Shown piece by piece: positions 9,694-18,073 of a stretch of DNA of 64,000 bases. Numbering within the stretch: position 1 is the stretch's first letter; every line of letters starts with the position of its first letter. The position numbers were made by a program, and so were the translations under genes. The notes under the pieces were generated by a model, which was given only the letters and a program-made list of their open reading frames with translations, did no database searches and was not told the origin of the DNA. The stretch comes from Muribaculaceae bacterium Isolate-037 (Harlan) (GTDB lineage Bacteria > Bacteroidota > Bacteroidia > Bacteroidales > Muribaculaceae): NCBI GenBank assembly GCA_003762615.1, contig RIAZ01000003.1, forward strand, positions 1 to 64,000. Direction: 5' to 3'.

Positions 9694-10143
9694 TCAGGCG
9701 AGGAGTTCTTTTACTTTTGCGGAGATCAATTTCCCTTCAGCGCGACCGGCGAGACGCTTCGTAGCGACGCCCATCACCTTACCCATCTCCTTGGGTCCGG
9801 TGGCACCGGTCTCTGCAATGATAGCCTTCAGTTCTGCCAGCAGCTCCTCTTCCGAGAGCTGTTTGGGGAGATACGCCTCAATCACGGCAGCCTCCTCCAA
9901 CTCACCTGCGGCAAGTTCGGGACGGTTGTTCTCCTCATATATGCGTGCGCTCTCCCTGCGCTGCTTCACCATCTTAACCATAATTTTCACGGCAGTCTCA
10001 TCAGAGAGTTCCCCGTTTGAGCCTTTGGCTGTCTTAGCCTCCAGAAATTCCTTCTTGACGCCGCGCAGGGCCTCAAGTCTGACCTTCTCGCGTGCGAGCA
10101 TGGCCTTTTTTATGTCTTCGCTGATCTGATCAAAAAGATTCAT
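9694..10143 (-). CDS. GatB/YqeY domain-containing protein
   Basis: The 149-residue protein is a stand-alone YqeY domain, related to the tRNA-binding tail of GatB amidotransferase. Characteristic features are the N-terminal DIKKAMLAREKVRLEALRGVKKEF, the middle KMVKQRRESARIYEENNRPELA, EEAAVIEAYLPKQLSEEEL, and the C-terminal GPKEMGKVMG. Its cellular role is not well established. It is the first gene of a yqeY-serS unit, which is consistent with a link to tRNA charging. Confidence 0.92.
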   Translation of the reverse strand: MNLFDQISEDIKKAMLAREKVRLEALRGVKKEFLEAKTAKGSNGELSDETAVKIMVKMVKQRRESARIYEENNRPELAAGELEEAAVIEAYLPKQLSEEELLAELKAIIAETGATGPKEMGKVMGVATKRLAGRAEGKLISAKVKELLA

Positions 10144-10239
10144 AAAAATATAGCGGTTTTATAGTCTCTAATTATCAATTTATGCACACAGCCTAACCCG
10201 AAGACGTAGCCATTTGTGCATAAAATACCTATTGAAGTG

Positions 10240-10270
10240 CAAAAATACTTCAAAAATGCGGTATTCGCAA
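10240..10270 (-). promoter_or_regulatory. yqeY-serS promoter
   Basis: On the minus strand a TTG (complement at 10268-10270) precedes TATTTTTG (complement at 10240-10247) by 20 nt, matching the Bacteroidetes consensus. Transcription would begin near 10232 and leave a leader of about 90 nt. The rest of the 322-bp divergent gap (10144-10465) is AT-rich with several ACCGG/CCGGT-containing stretches at 10384-10442; I see no clear plus-strand promoter for the GIN gene there. Confidence 0.7.
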
Positions 10271-10465
10271 TTATACACGCATTTTTTTAATTCTCACACA
10301 TTAAAATAGCCAAAACTTATCCTGAAATAAAAAAAATTCACACTCCTTTGTCACAAAATCTCGTCTTGTGAGTCTTTAATATGAACCGGTAACACAAACC
10401 GGGATATAAACCGGATAACCGACAGGTCAGATTCCGGTTTACCTTCCACAATTTACCAAACATTT

Positions 10466-11440
10466 ATGAAGACATTCCACATATTAAAAAAGAAAACCTT
10501 CTCCAAGCTTCATCATCCGGTGGCAGCGGCACTCCTGGTGTCGTCTCTCTCTATTGTTGCCGGAGCCGGCACTATGGCGGCATTGGCAGACAATCCCTAC
10601 TATTCATATAGCAGCTCAAGCTCCGGCTCATCCTACAGCCGCAGCAACAGTTCTTCAAGTTCCTGCTCAACCCACAGTTGCAGCAGTTCTTCAAGTTCCG
10701 GTTCGTCAAAGTCAAGAAAAAATAATGCATCAAAAAAGTCATCCAAGAGAAAGTCAAAAGGGAATGCCGGGAATACGACGGCAGGCATGACTACCCGACG
10801 CATCTCCATCAATAGGTTCAACACGCTTAGCCTATCAAATGCAATCGACGTGGTTTACAGGCAAGGTCCGGCGACGGGATATGCGGAAATTCATGGCGAT
10901 CCAAAAGCAATCGACTGTCTCAACCTGTCGGACAGCAACGGATCACTAAACATCGGCTACCGGTCCTCTCCCGGCAACATCAACGGCGCGACAGTAGTCT
11001 ACGTCACCAACCCTACGATTGATGCAATAAACCTAAACGATGCATGCAATTTCACCTCCATCGGTACAATTGACGTAGGACCGGTGTTCAACATACACTC
11101 CTCCGGAGCCTCTACCATCGACATCCCTGACGTGACCGGCGATATTGTAAACATATTAACCGATGGAGCCGGCAAAGTCAATATCTCCTCTGCAAATATG
11201 AACATCATCAACACCGATGCCAATGGAGCCTCATCCATAAAGATAAAAGAGATATGTGCCCAGCATGTGAATTCCATCTCACGCGATGCCGCCTCCATCT
11301 CCGTGGCAGGACGTTGCAACTATAAGAATTCCATCACTCACTCTGTCAGCAAGATTAACGATCGCGGGCTCATCATTGAGAGCCGTCCGCTTGATTGCTC
11401 GCAGAAGAGCAGAGGAAGGATACCACCCCGTCAGCCATGA
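10466..11440 (+). CDS. Ser-rich exported protein with GIN-like (DUF2807) domain
   Basis: The 324-residue protein has a long signal sequence (KKK near residue 9, hydrophobic stretch about 19-40). A low-complexity Ser/Tyr/Lys region follows at about 45-100, and then a C-terminal beta-rich region from about 108 to 300. The latter (RISINRFNTLSLSNAIDVVYRQGP ... INLNDACNFTSIGTIDVG) resembles the head GIN domain, a right-handed beta-helix-like module of Bacteroidetes envelope proteins. It is exported, probably to the cell envelope. The next gene encodes a lipoprotein with the same domain. No enzymatic function is suggested. The Ser tract is encoded by mixed AGC/TCC/TCA codons, so it is not a simple nucleotide repeat. 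Confidence 0.75.
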   Translation: MKTFHILKKKTFSKLHHPVAAALLVSSLSIVAGAGTMAALADNPYYSYSSSSSGSSYSRSNSSSSSCSTHSCSSSSSSGSSKSRKNNASKKSSKRKSKGNAGNTTAGMTTRRISINRFNTLSLSNAIDVVYRQGPATGYAEIHGDPKAIDCLNLSDSNGSLNIGYRSSPGNINGATVVYVTNPTIDAINLNDACNFTSIGTIDVGPVFNIHSSGASTIDIPDVTGDIVNILTDGAGKVNISSANMNIINTDANGASSIKIKEICAQHVNSISRDAASISVAGRCNYKNSITHSVSKINDRGLIIESRPLDCSQKSRGRIPPRQP

Positions 11441-11510
11441 CGCATCCGCCGACATACAAATCCGGCAGTCTGAAAAAATATTAAATTAAAAATATATAAA
11501 ACAAAATAAT

Positions 11511-12386
11511 ATGAGATTCAAAAATCTGATACTGTCTACATTGGCAGTCGCAGCCATATTTTTCATAGGCTGCTCCATGTCGTCAGGAAGTTCAATCCAC
11601 AGCGACAACTCAAAAGAGGCGAAAGTGAAAAAGAGTGTCAAGATTGGAAGTTTCAACAAGATTGAAGCGTCATCAGGCATTCGCGTAATCTTCACACAGG
11701 GAAAGGAATCCGGAGTAGCACGCATCTCCACCACCCCATCGGCACAAAAGTATCTTAAAGTATATGTCAACAAAGGGAAACTTATAGCCAGATATGAGGG
11801 TAAAGGCAACATGAATATCTCCGGACAGACCACCGTGTCGGTAATCGCACCCGACCTGAAGGACATCGAACTGTCATCCGCTGCCCGGTTCCAAGCTAAC
11901 GGCAATCTTGACATACGAAATCTTGAAATCGACCTGTCATCCGCCGCCAAAGCAACATTCAACAACATCACAGCGACAGAGATTGAGATCGACACATCAA
12001 GCAGCAGCAGCGTGAGCATTGAAAAAGCCAATGTCAATACCTTCGAAGCCGATGCCTCAAGCGCATCAAAAATCACGGTATCGAAGATCGTCGCCACCAA
12101 ACTTGAACTTGATGCATCAAGCGCGGCAAAAATAAACGTGGGCTACTTCAACGGCACTACCCTCTCCACCGAGAGTTCAAGCGGAGCATCAGTCAATGCA
12201 TCAGGCATAACGGCAAGGAATGTATATTCCGAGGCAAGCAGCGGAGGCAGCATAACACTCAAAGGGAGTTGCGAATATCTGAAGAAAAGTTCAAATTCCG
12301 GAGGAAGAATCAACGCCTCTCAACTCCATTCCGATTCTCGCAATCAACATACCTCCGGGAAGCAGACACCGGTGAGAAATCCTTAA
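11511..12386 (+). CDS. GIN-domain (DUF2807) lipoprotein
   Basis: The 291-residue protein has a lipoprotein signal ending FFIGC at residue 21, so it should be anchored to an envelope membrane. From about residue 45 it is a GIN domain: IGSFNKIEASSGIRVIFTQG, then repeated Ser/Ala rungs such as IELSSAARFQ, IDLSSAAKATF, ADASSASKITV and LDASSAAKINV, about 20 residues apart as expected for a beta-helix. It lies 70 nt after another GIN-domain gene and probably shares its transcript; a hairpin follows at 12472. The function of the domain is not established; adhesion or surface scaffolding has been suggested for the family. Confidence 0.85.
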   Translation: MRFKNLILSTLAVAAIFFIGCSMSSGSSIHSDNSKEAKVKKSVKIGSFNKIEASSGIRVIFTQGKESGVARISTTPSAQKYLKVYVNKGKLIARYEGKGNMNISGQTTVSVIAPDLKDIELSSAARFQANGNLDIRNLEIDLSSAAKATFNNITATEIEIDTSSSSSVSIEKANVNTFEADASSASKITVSKIVATKLELDASSAAKINVGYFNGTTLSTESSSGASVNASGITARNVYSEASSGGSITLKGSCEYLKKSSNSGGRINASQLHSDSRNQHTSGKQTPVRNP

Positions 12387-12471
12387 TGACGACAGTAATA
12401 CATTCCATAATTATAAGTATTGCACTTATAATCAATAGGTGCACATACAATTTGTTTTGAATAAAGTGATG

Positions 12472-12493
12472 AAAGCGCGTATACCCGCGCTTT
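12472..12493 (+). terminator. Intrinsic terminator after the GIN genes
   Basis: AAAGCGCG pairs with CGCGCTTT around a 6-nt loop and is followed by T residues. It lies 86 nt past the GIN lipoprotein stop and before the OmpA-family gene. Confidence 0.7.
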
Positions 12494-12589
12494 TATCGCG
12501 TTATAGTGGTGGGAAACATTATTCCGCCACGAGAAATAAACCATTCAATACTTCCGTTAGTTATATTAACATAATCAAAAGGTGATATT

Positions 12590-13294
12590 ATGAAAATGAA
12601 AAAATTTACAGTGGCATTTCTTGCAGCCACACTTCTCATAGGAGCTACTGGATGTTCTTCAATGAACAATACAGGTAAAGGCGCATTGATAGGCACAGGC
12701 GGTGGCGGCGCGGTAGGTGCAGGCATCGGTGCCCTCATCGGTGGAGGTAAAGGTGCCGGGATCGGTGCCGCAATTGGTGCCGCAGTAGGCGCAGGAGCAG
12801 GAGCATTGATCGGTCAGAAGATGGATAAGCAGCAGAAAGAGCTTCAGGAGCAGCTTGCTCAGCAGGCAAAGGTGGAGGAGACAACCGACTCCAACGGTCT
12901 GCGTGCTATCAAAGTCACTTTTGATGGTGGCATTCTCTTCCCGACAGGCAAATACACTCTTAACCCGACAGCACAGGCTGACCTCACCAAATTTGCTGTC
13001 AACCTCATCAGCAACCCCGACACTGACGTTGCCATCAAGGGCTATACCGACAACACCGGTTCATACGCAGTCAATGAGAAACTCTCCGGTCAACGCGCAA
13101 ACGCTGTCCGCAACTACCTCATCAATTGTGGAGTGCCTGCCGATCGTCTGTCCGCACAGGGTATACCGATGGCTGACTACGTGGCTTCCAACGACACACC
13201 GGAAGGACGTGCCCTCAACCGTCGCGTGGAAATCACAGTATACGCCAATGAGAAGATGATTAAGGATGCCGAGGCTCAGACCGCAAGCAATTGA
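12590..13294 (+). CDS. OmpA-family lipoprotein with glycine-zipper domain
   Basis: The 234-residue lipoprotein (lipobox ending ATGC at residue 22) starts with a glycine-zipper segment at about 30-75, rich in GxxxG repeats such as GTGGGGAVGAGIGALIGG. A short Gln-rich helix follows, and then a C-terminal OmpA-like peptidoglycan-binding domain at about 105-225. The latter contains VAIKGYTDNTGS, NEKLSGQRANAVRNYLI and NRRVEITV, including the Asp and Arg that bind diaminopimelate in this family. It resembles YiaD and would tether an envelope membrane to peptidoglycan. A strong hairpin follows directly. Confidence 0.93.
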   Translation: MKMKKFTVAFLAATLLIGATGCSSMNNTGKGALIGTGGGGAVGAGIGALIGGGKGAGIGAAIGAAVGAGAGALIGQKMDKQQKELQEQLAQQAKVEETTDSNGLRAIKVTFDGGILFPTGKYTLNPTAQADLTKFAVNLISNPDTDVAIKGYTDNTGSYAVNEKLSGQRANAVRNYLINCGVPADRLSAQGIPMADYVASNDTPEGRALNRRVEITVYANEKMIKDAEAQTASN

Positions 13295-13313
13295 TAATTA
13301 TATTAGAAGTCTT

Positions 13314-13359
13314 AGAAGCCTCAGAAGTCTTAAAACATTTTAAGACTTCTGAGGCTTCT
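13314..13359. terminator. Bidirectional terminator between OmpA-family and TonB receptor genes
   Basis: A 22-nt arm at 13314-13335 is perfectly complementary to 13338-13359, with A4/T4 at the tip. It sits between convergent genes (stops at 13294 and 13367) and can act on both strands. An additional AGAAGTCTT at 13305-13313 partly repeats the arm. Confidence 0.85.
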
Positions 13360-13366
13360 ATAGCTT

Positions 13367-15682
13367 TTAGATACTAAATCTCACTCCAGCAGTCAGACTA
13401 CGTGGCAACATCGGGCCATATATATATCCGCTGTCACGAAGATAGCCCTTATCAAACTTCTTCTGATAACTATTGAATATATTACTTATACCCAGACTGA
13501 TGTTGAGAGATCCACTGTGCATGATTCTCAATTCATAATTGATCTTCAAACTCATATCCAGAAAATCGGGTGTTGTCTCAGCAACATCCACCTCAGTTCC
13601 AGAGCCTGCCATGTGCTGCACAAGCATTGATCCGGAATAAGTTCCATTCAACGTTGCCTTCCAATGCTTTGCTATATCATAATTAAAGGTAAGATATCCA
13701 TACAAGTCAGGAGTACGGAACATACGCTTCACCGGAGCCACACCTGAGTCCTCACTCCAATACTCCAGTTCCTTATACCGACTTTTCTGCCAAGTAAATC
13801 CTGCCTGCAAGTCCACACGAGATGACAGCACAGTCCTTGCCTCCGCATTGAATCCCCATACTGTCGCACCCGAACCGTTGTAACGTTCAAGCACAGTGTT
13901 ACCTTTACTATCCGGTTCATCAAGTTTGCGCATTGCAAAAACGTCATTCAACGATGTGGCAAAAGCCTCCACCATCAAATTCACCTGCACATTCCCTATA
14001 CTGCGGTACATATCTGCCGAGGCACTGAAACTATGGCTATTCTCATGCGTCAGGTCGTCAGCCAATACAGTCACCACACGTTCTCCACCTACAACAGCAA
14101 CATGAAAATCCTCTGCGTATGCTTGAGGCGAACGAAATCCGGTAGAATAAGATAGTCTGAAGTTAAAATCATCCGAAGGATTAAACCGTATATTTGCACG
14201 TGGAGAGAAAATCGCATTGTCTATTATGGAATTCTTATCGACACGGCATCCTACAAGAAAACCCCAACGGTCGTTTCTCCATTCATTCTGAAGATATGCG
14301 CTGTATATACTGATTTTCTGAGTGACATCATGATCATAGCTTAGAGTACGGTCACGAAGATAATTATAATTAAATTCCACACCACCTATAAGTTCAGCCG
14401 GCATGAACCATAATTTCTCAAAACTATGTGTCCATTGTCCACCACCGGTCACAACAAGGTCATGGGTAGTACCATAAGCATTCGGGTCTTTTTCACTGCC
14501 ATAATAGCTTTTCCTCTTGGTGTTTTGAGTGGCGGCAAAAACGTTCAGATGGTCATTCCTATTTGACGACCATAAATCAAACGACACTTCCCCACCATGT
14601 ATATTATGGTCAACCTGTTCGGCAATCATAGCCTCATGAGCCGGCAGATCAAGATTGTCACCCCCACGACGATACTCATGGGTGCCATGGTATTCAATGT
14701 TAAGGCGAGTGTCGTCAGACGGTCTGAAGAAAGTACGCGCCCCCAAGGTCTGCGTTTTCAGCTGTGCTATCTCTGTAAATCCGTCGCCGTCATGGTCATA
14801 ACCATCCCGGTTGCGGTTCTGACCAAAAATAAACATTCCCATACGGTTATTATTATTCACCACCGACGCATTGAAAGTAGTGTTATTATCCAAAGCCCCC
14901 GTGATGCCTATGGAAGTCATCTGATGGCTCGCTTCCGCAGAATTGACCACCGGATCACGTGTTATTATGTTTATGGTGCCACCTATTGCAGAAGAACCGA
15001 ACAGAGCAGATCCACCGCCTCGCATTATCTCTATCCTGTCTATCATATTGGCAGGAATCTGCTCCAGTCCATACACACCTGTCAATGCAGAAAACACCGG
15101 ACGGGAATTCATCAGGATCTGGGAATAATGTCCGTCCAGACCATTTATTCTCACTTGCGTAAATCCGCAATTCTGACAATCATTCTCAACCCTCAGACCA
15201 GGTTGATAACATAGTCCGTCTGCAAGGGAATTTGCACTTACGTTTGTCAACAATTTTGAAGTTGCCACACTCACCAACGAAGGGCTATTGCGACGCTTTG
15301 TCTCGCTTTTACTTCCGGTCACTACTACCTGGTCAAGCAAGAAAAGATCAGGGGCAATCTCAAAATTCACTTCCACCGTTTTCCCCTTAACGACCTCAAC
15401 CCATTTTGTTTCGGTCTTATAACCCACATACGATGCCTCAATCTCATATTTACCCGGATTTATGTCATGAAGAGCATAATGTCCGGAGGCATCCGTAAGA
15501 GCGACTATGGATGTACCGAGTATTTTAATTGTGCAGAAAGGTATATGTTCCCCTGTATCTCCGTCTATTACATGCCCGTTAATATTGGCATCTGTAGGGG
15601 GAACGTTCGCATATAGGCATACCGATGTCTGTGTTAACATGCAAAAAAACGCCAACACCGACATGATTATTTGTTTAATCAT
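13367..15682 (-). CDS. TonB-dependent outer-membrane receptor, non-SusC type
   Basis: About 771 residues. After a signal peptide comes a carboxypeptidase-D-like beta-sandwich (NINGHVIDGDTGEHIPFCTIKI, about 30-115). A TonB-box-like LDQVVVTGSKSE, a plug domain (GLRVENDCQNCGFTQVRINGLDGHYSQILMN ... IEIMRGGGSALFGSSAIGGTINI) and a 22-strand barrel follow, ending in F-S-I. It resembles BtuB/CirA-type receptors for metal chelates rather than glycan importers, and there is no SusD partner. The CQNCGF motif in the plug is notable. The start at ATG 15682 places the signal peptide at the N-terminus; the frame runs up to 15733. A His-rich small protein precedes it by 127 nt. A metal or metal-complex ligand is inference. 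Confidence 0.88.
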   Translation of the reverse strand: MIKQIIMSVLAFFCMLTQTSVCLYANVPPTDANINGHVIDGDTGEHIPFCTIKILGTSIVALTDASGHYALHDINPGKYEIEASYVGYKTETKWVEVVKGKTVEVNFEIAPDLFLLDQVVVTGSKSETKRRNSPSLVSVATSKLLTNVSANSLADGLCYQPGLRVENDCQNCGFTQVRINGLDGHYSQILMNSRPVFSALTGVYGLEQIPANMIDRIEIMRGGGSALFGSSAIGGTINIITRDPVVNSAEASHQMTSIGITGALDNNTTFNASVVNNNNRMGMFIFGQNRNRDGYDHDGDGFTEIAQLKTQTLGARTFFRPSDDTRLNIEYHGTHEYRRGGDNLDLPAHEAMIAEQVDHNIHGGEVSFDLWSSNRNDHLNVFAATQNTKRKSYYGSEKDPNAYGTTHDLVVTGGGQWTHSFEKLWFMPAELIGGVEFNYNYLRDRTLSYDHDVTQKISIYSAYLQNEWRNDRWGFLVGCRVDKNSIIDNAIFSPRANIRFNPSDDFNFRLSYSTGFRSPQAYAEDFHVAVVGGERVVTVLADDLTHENSHSFSASADMYRSIGNVQVNLMVEAFATSLNDVFAMRKLDEPDSKGNTVLERYNGSGATVWGFNAEARTVLSSRVDLQAGFTWQKSRYKELEYWSEDSGVAPVKRMFRTPDLYGYLTFNYDIAKHWKATLNGTYSGSMLVQHMAGSGTEVDVAETTPDFLDMSLKINYELRIMHSGSLNISLGISNIFNSYQKKFDKGYLRDSGYIYGPMLPRSLTAGVRFSI

Positions 15683-15809
15683 GTGATAATTTAATTCGTA
15701 ATTTATTATTGAAGAATGAATTCGTCTATACATCTACATAGACAACAATGACATTAAGACACAAATCACTTGCATCTAAACAATTTTGAAAAAATGAAAA
15801 TACAGTCAG

Positions 15810-16151
15810 TCAAGACGTAACCGGGGGTGCGCGTCCTCTAATGAGATAGATATTATCCGACAACTTGCCCACCTGTGACAATTGTTCAATTATTGCGACA
15901 AGAAACTTATATACTCCGCCTACTTCAATAGTGTCACTGCAAATCATTAAAGATATGAAAGCATTATAATGCGCTATTAATACGTAAGCCCCCGAAATAT
16001 GTTTATGTCCATCAGACGGAAGATGTGGATGAGAGTGTACTATAGTGTAACCCTTCTCTAAATGGGAATGCACAAACATAGTGTTTCCGCAAATAAACAT
16101 TACGAAAACTGCAACCATAAATGCAGATATACTCCTCTTGAAAATTCCCAT
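15810..16151 (-). CDS. Small His-rich exported or membrane protein
   Basis: The 113-residue product has an N-terminal hydrophobic signal or anchor (about 9-29) and then a histidine-dense stretch with HSHLEKG and HSHPHLPSDGHKH at about 29-52. The tail ends RGRAPPVTS. I do not recognise a named family. The His cluster suggests binding of a transition metal. The gene precedes the TonB-dependent receptor on the same strand, so a shared role in metal acquisition is plausible but unproven. A minus-strand -7-like box (TAATTTTG, complement at 16161-16168) would place the transcription start almost at the ATG, so either the start codon or the promoter call may be off. Confidence 0.65.
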   Translation of the reverse strand: MGIFKRSISAFMVAVFVMFICGNTMFVHSHLEKGYTIVHSHPHLPSDGHKHISGAYVLIAHYNAFISLMICSDTIEVGGVYKFLVAIIEQLSQVGKLSDNIYLIRGRAPPVTS

Positions 16152-16299
16152 TTGTTATCGCAAAATTAATAAATTTAGCCGACATGGAGAAATAGACCAT
16201 GTGCCATACAAAAAAACCAGAGCCACCGGCAGTGACCCTGATTTTCCATTAAACGAAGTCGATATCCTTACTTATTCGATATATATACATGATTATCAA

Positions 16300-17889
16300 T
16301 TAAATAATAGGTTTAATATCGAAATAATCAATATCGGGCATAAAGTAATCCGGGTTAGAGAAGCGCACGCTGTTGACCCCCTTTTTTAGGGATACGGGAA
16401 TCGTCAGAGTACCCACCTTGTTGTACCCTCCGGAATTTGCCACATATTTTGAGACCTTCTCGCCGTTTATCTCTACCAAGATTTCCCGGTCTTCCTCTGT
16501 AAGAAAACCGATGGTCATCTCATAATCTCCACCATTCTTACTGTATACATCGTCAAAACGTAGGTCATTCTCCTCCTTATAACCGAGCCATCCTGCCTTT
16601 GCACCACCCGAACATGCCGCTTCTTGAGAATAAATACCGGTACGCATTATAGCATTATTCACAAGTTCCTGATAATCGCTTATATATCCGCACTCACCCT
16701 CATAGCGCACTCTCTCCAGACGCCTGTCAGCCTTAGCCTTTAACACAACCACGCCATGAGCAGGCACAGTCATACGACATTCCTTCGTAAACGCTCCGGC
16801 ATCTTTCCGGTTGATAAGGTCACGGAGTTTCACCTTTCCGCCCAATTCCAGTTTTTCAAGATCCACATCCACGGTCTGCGGTTTGTCAGAAGGGTTATAG
16901 AGTGCTATGGCGCGTGTATTGCCGAAATGTTTCTCTATATCCTTTACCATCACATACACATCGCCAATCTTATCCGCCACGTAAGCCTGAAGATGAAGCG
17001 GGTCCTGATTAAGGGCAATCAGCTCCTTATTGGTCAACAGGTCGACAGTTTCCGGCTTCATGTTCCTCATATCGCACCCGACAAGCAACGGCGAACTCAT
17101 GATACACCACATTGCGAAATGCGTACGATCCTCCTCCGGAGTCATGCTGCGTCCTACCTCAAGCATATCCATATCGTTGTAATGCCCGTCACGACAATAA
17201 GCCGACAGATACAGATTCTCCGCAAGAATATTTCTCACCGATTCCCATGCATCATATATGTCGCCGGTAGTACGCCAAGAATCGGCGATACCTGTAACCC
17301 ACGTACCGGGATAAGCCCATCGACATATATTGAACTGGATATCGTCACGTCCACAATTCCTTATAGCCTCAGCTATCTTGGTGTATTGTTTCTCATCATC
17401 AAGGTTGCGATGCATGCCTCCGCAATAGTCCACCTTTATGAAATCATAGTTCCAATCTATGAAATAAGTATGGCAATCCTCCTTTTCATAACGGAATAAC
17501 CCTACATTAAGACCATACGGGTCACGGTTCTGTGAACCACAAGTATTGTCGCCTGCATCGGAATATATGCCAGCCTTAAGACCGACACTATGAATATAAT
17601 CCGACACTGCCCTCATTCCGTTGGGGAACTTCTTGGAATCAATTATCAACTTTCCATCCTCTGCGCGGCCGTTCCAGAATCCATCGTCAATATTGATGAA
17701 CATATATCCCGCATCCTTCAATCCTGACTTCACCATAGCGTCAGCCTGCTCCTTGATAAGCTGCTCATTAATGTCGAGTCCGTATGTATTCCACGAGCTC
17801 CAACCCATCAGAGGTGCACGACCGGAATCAGCGGCTCCGGCAGATACTGCCAGCATCCCTGCGGCAGCCAAAAGAATCATCTGTTTCAT
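16300..17889 (-). CDS. Alpha-galactosidase, GH27, with C-terminal carbohydrate-binding-like domain
   Basis: The 529-residue enzyme hydrolyses terminal alpha-1,6-galactose with retention. A signal peptide is followed by GRAPLMGWSSWNTYG, and the catalytic nucleophile is Asp154 in IKVDYCGG. The acid/base is Asp210 in SWRTTGDIYDAW, and NDMDMLEVG is also typical. The (beta/alpha)8 barrel and its beta-sandwich end near residue 395. A further domain of about 130 residues (RVRYEGECGYISDYQEL ... NPDYFMPDIDYFDI) looks like a CBM35-like module. It likely acts in the periplasm or on the surface. With the nearby GH36 enzyme it can strip galactose from galactomannan. GH27 also includes beta-arabinopyranosidases, but the motifs favour galactosidase. 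Confidence 0.92.
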   Translation of the reverse strand: MKQMILLAAAGMLAVSAGAADSGRAPLMGWSSWNTYGLDINEQLIKEQADAMVKSGLKDAGYMFINIDDGFWNGRAEDGKLIIDSKKFPNGMRAVSDYIHSVGLKAGIYSDAGDNTCGSQNRDPYGLNVGLFRYEKEDCHTYFIDWNYDFIKVDYCGGMHRNLDDEKQYTKIAEAIRNCGRDDIQFNICRWAYPGTWVTGIADSWRTTGDIYDAWESVRNILAENLYLSAYCRDGHYNDMDMLEVGRSMTPEEDRTHFAMWCIMSSPLLVGCDMRNMKPETVDLLTNKELIALNQDPLHLQAYVADKIGDVYVMVKDIEKHFGNTRAIALYNPSDKPQTVDVDLEKLELGGKVKLRDLINRKDAGAFTKECRMTVPAHGVVVLKAKADRRLERVRYEGECGYISDYQELVNNAIMRTGIYSQEAACSGGAKAGWLGYKEENDLRFDDVYSKNGGDYEMTIGFLTEEDREILVEINGEKVSKYVANSGGYNKVGTLTIPVSLKKGVNSVRFSNPDYFMPDIDYFDIKPII

Positions 17890-17985
17890 TAGTTTTTAAA
17901 TTTAATTATCTAAATATCTGATAATGAATTTCTATCTATTTCTATATGAGACCGGCAATTTTAGGTAATATATAGGATCGAATGA

Positions 17986-18073
17986 TTCTTCTATTATTTC
18001 AACGGAATTATCAGGTTATTATTTCCCCAAAAACGGATGGCTTAATCTATAACTCTTCTATTATTTCAACGGA
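17986..18073. repeat. Duplicated 3' tail of the Rpn-family gene
   Basis: A 20-nt segment encoding SVEIIEE on the minus strand occurs at the end of the Rpn-family gene (18054-18073) and again perfectly at 17987-18006, downstream of its stop codon. The 67-bp offset suggests a partial tandem duplication or a remnant of another paralogue's 3' end. Confidence 0.65.

Noticed and set aside
11486..12100. 204-codon minus-strand hydrophobic frame opposite the GIN lipoprotein gene
   Set aside because: Its apparent membrane-protein look results from the Ser/Ala-rich sense codons read backwards.
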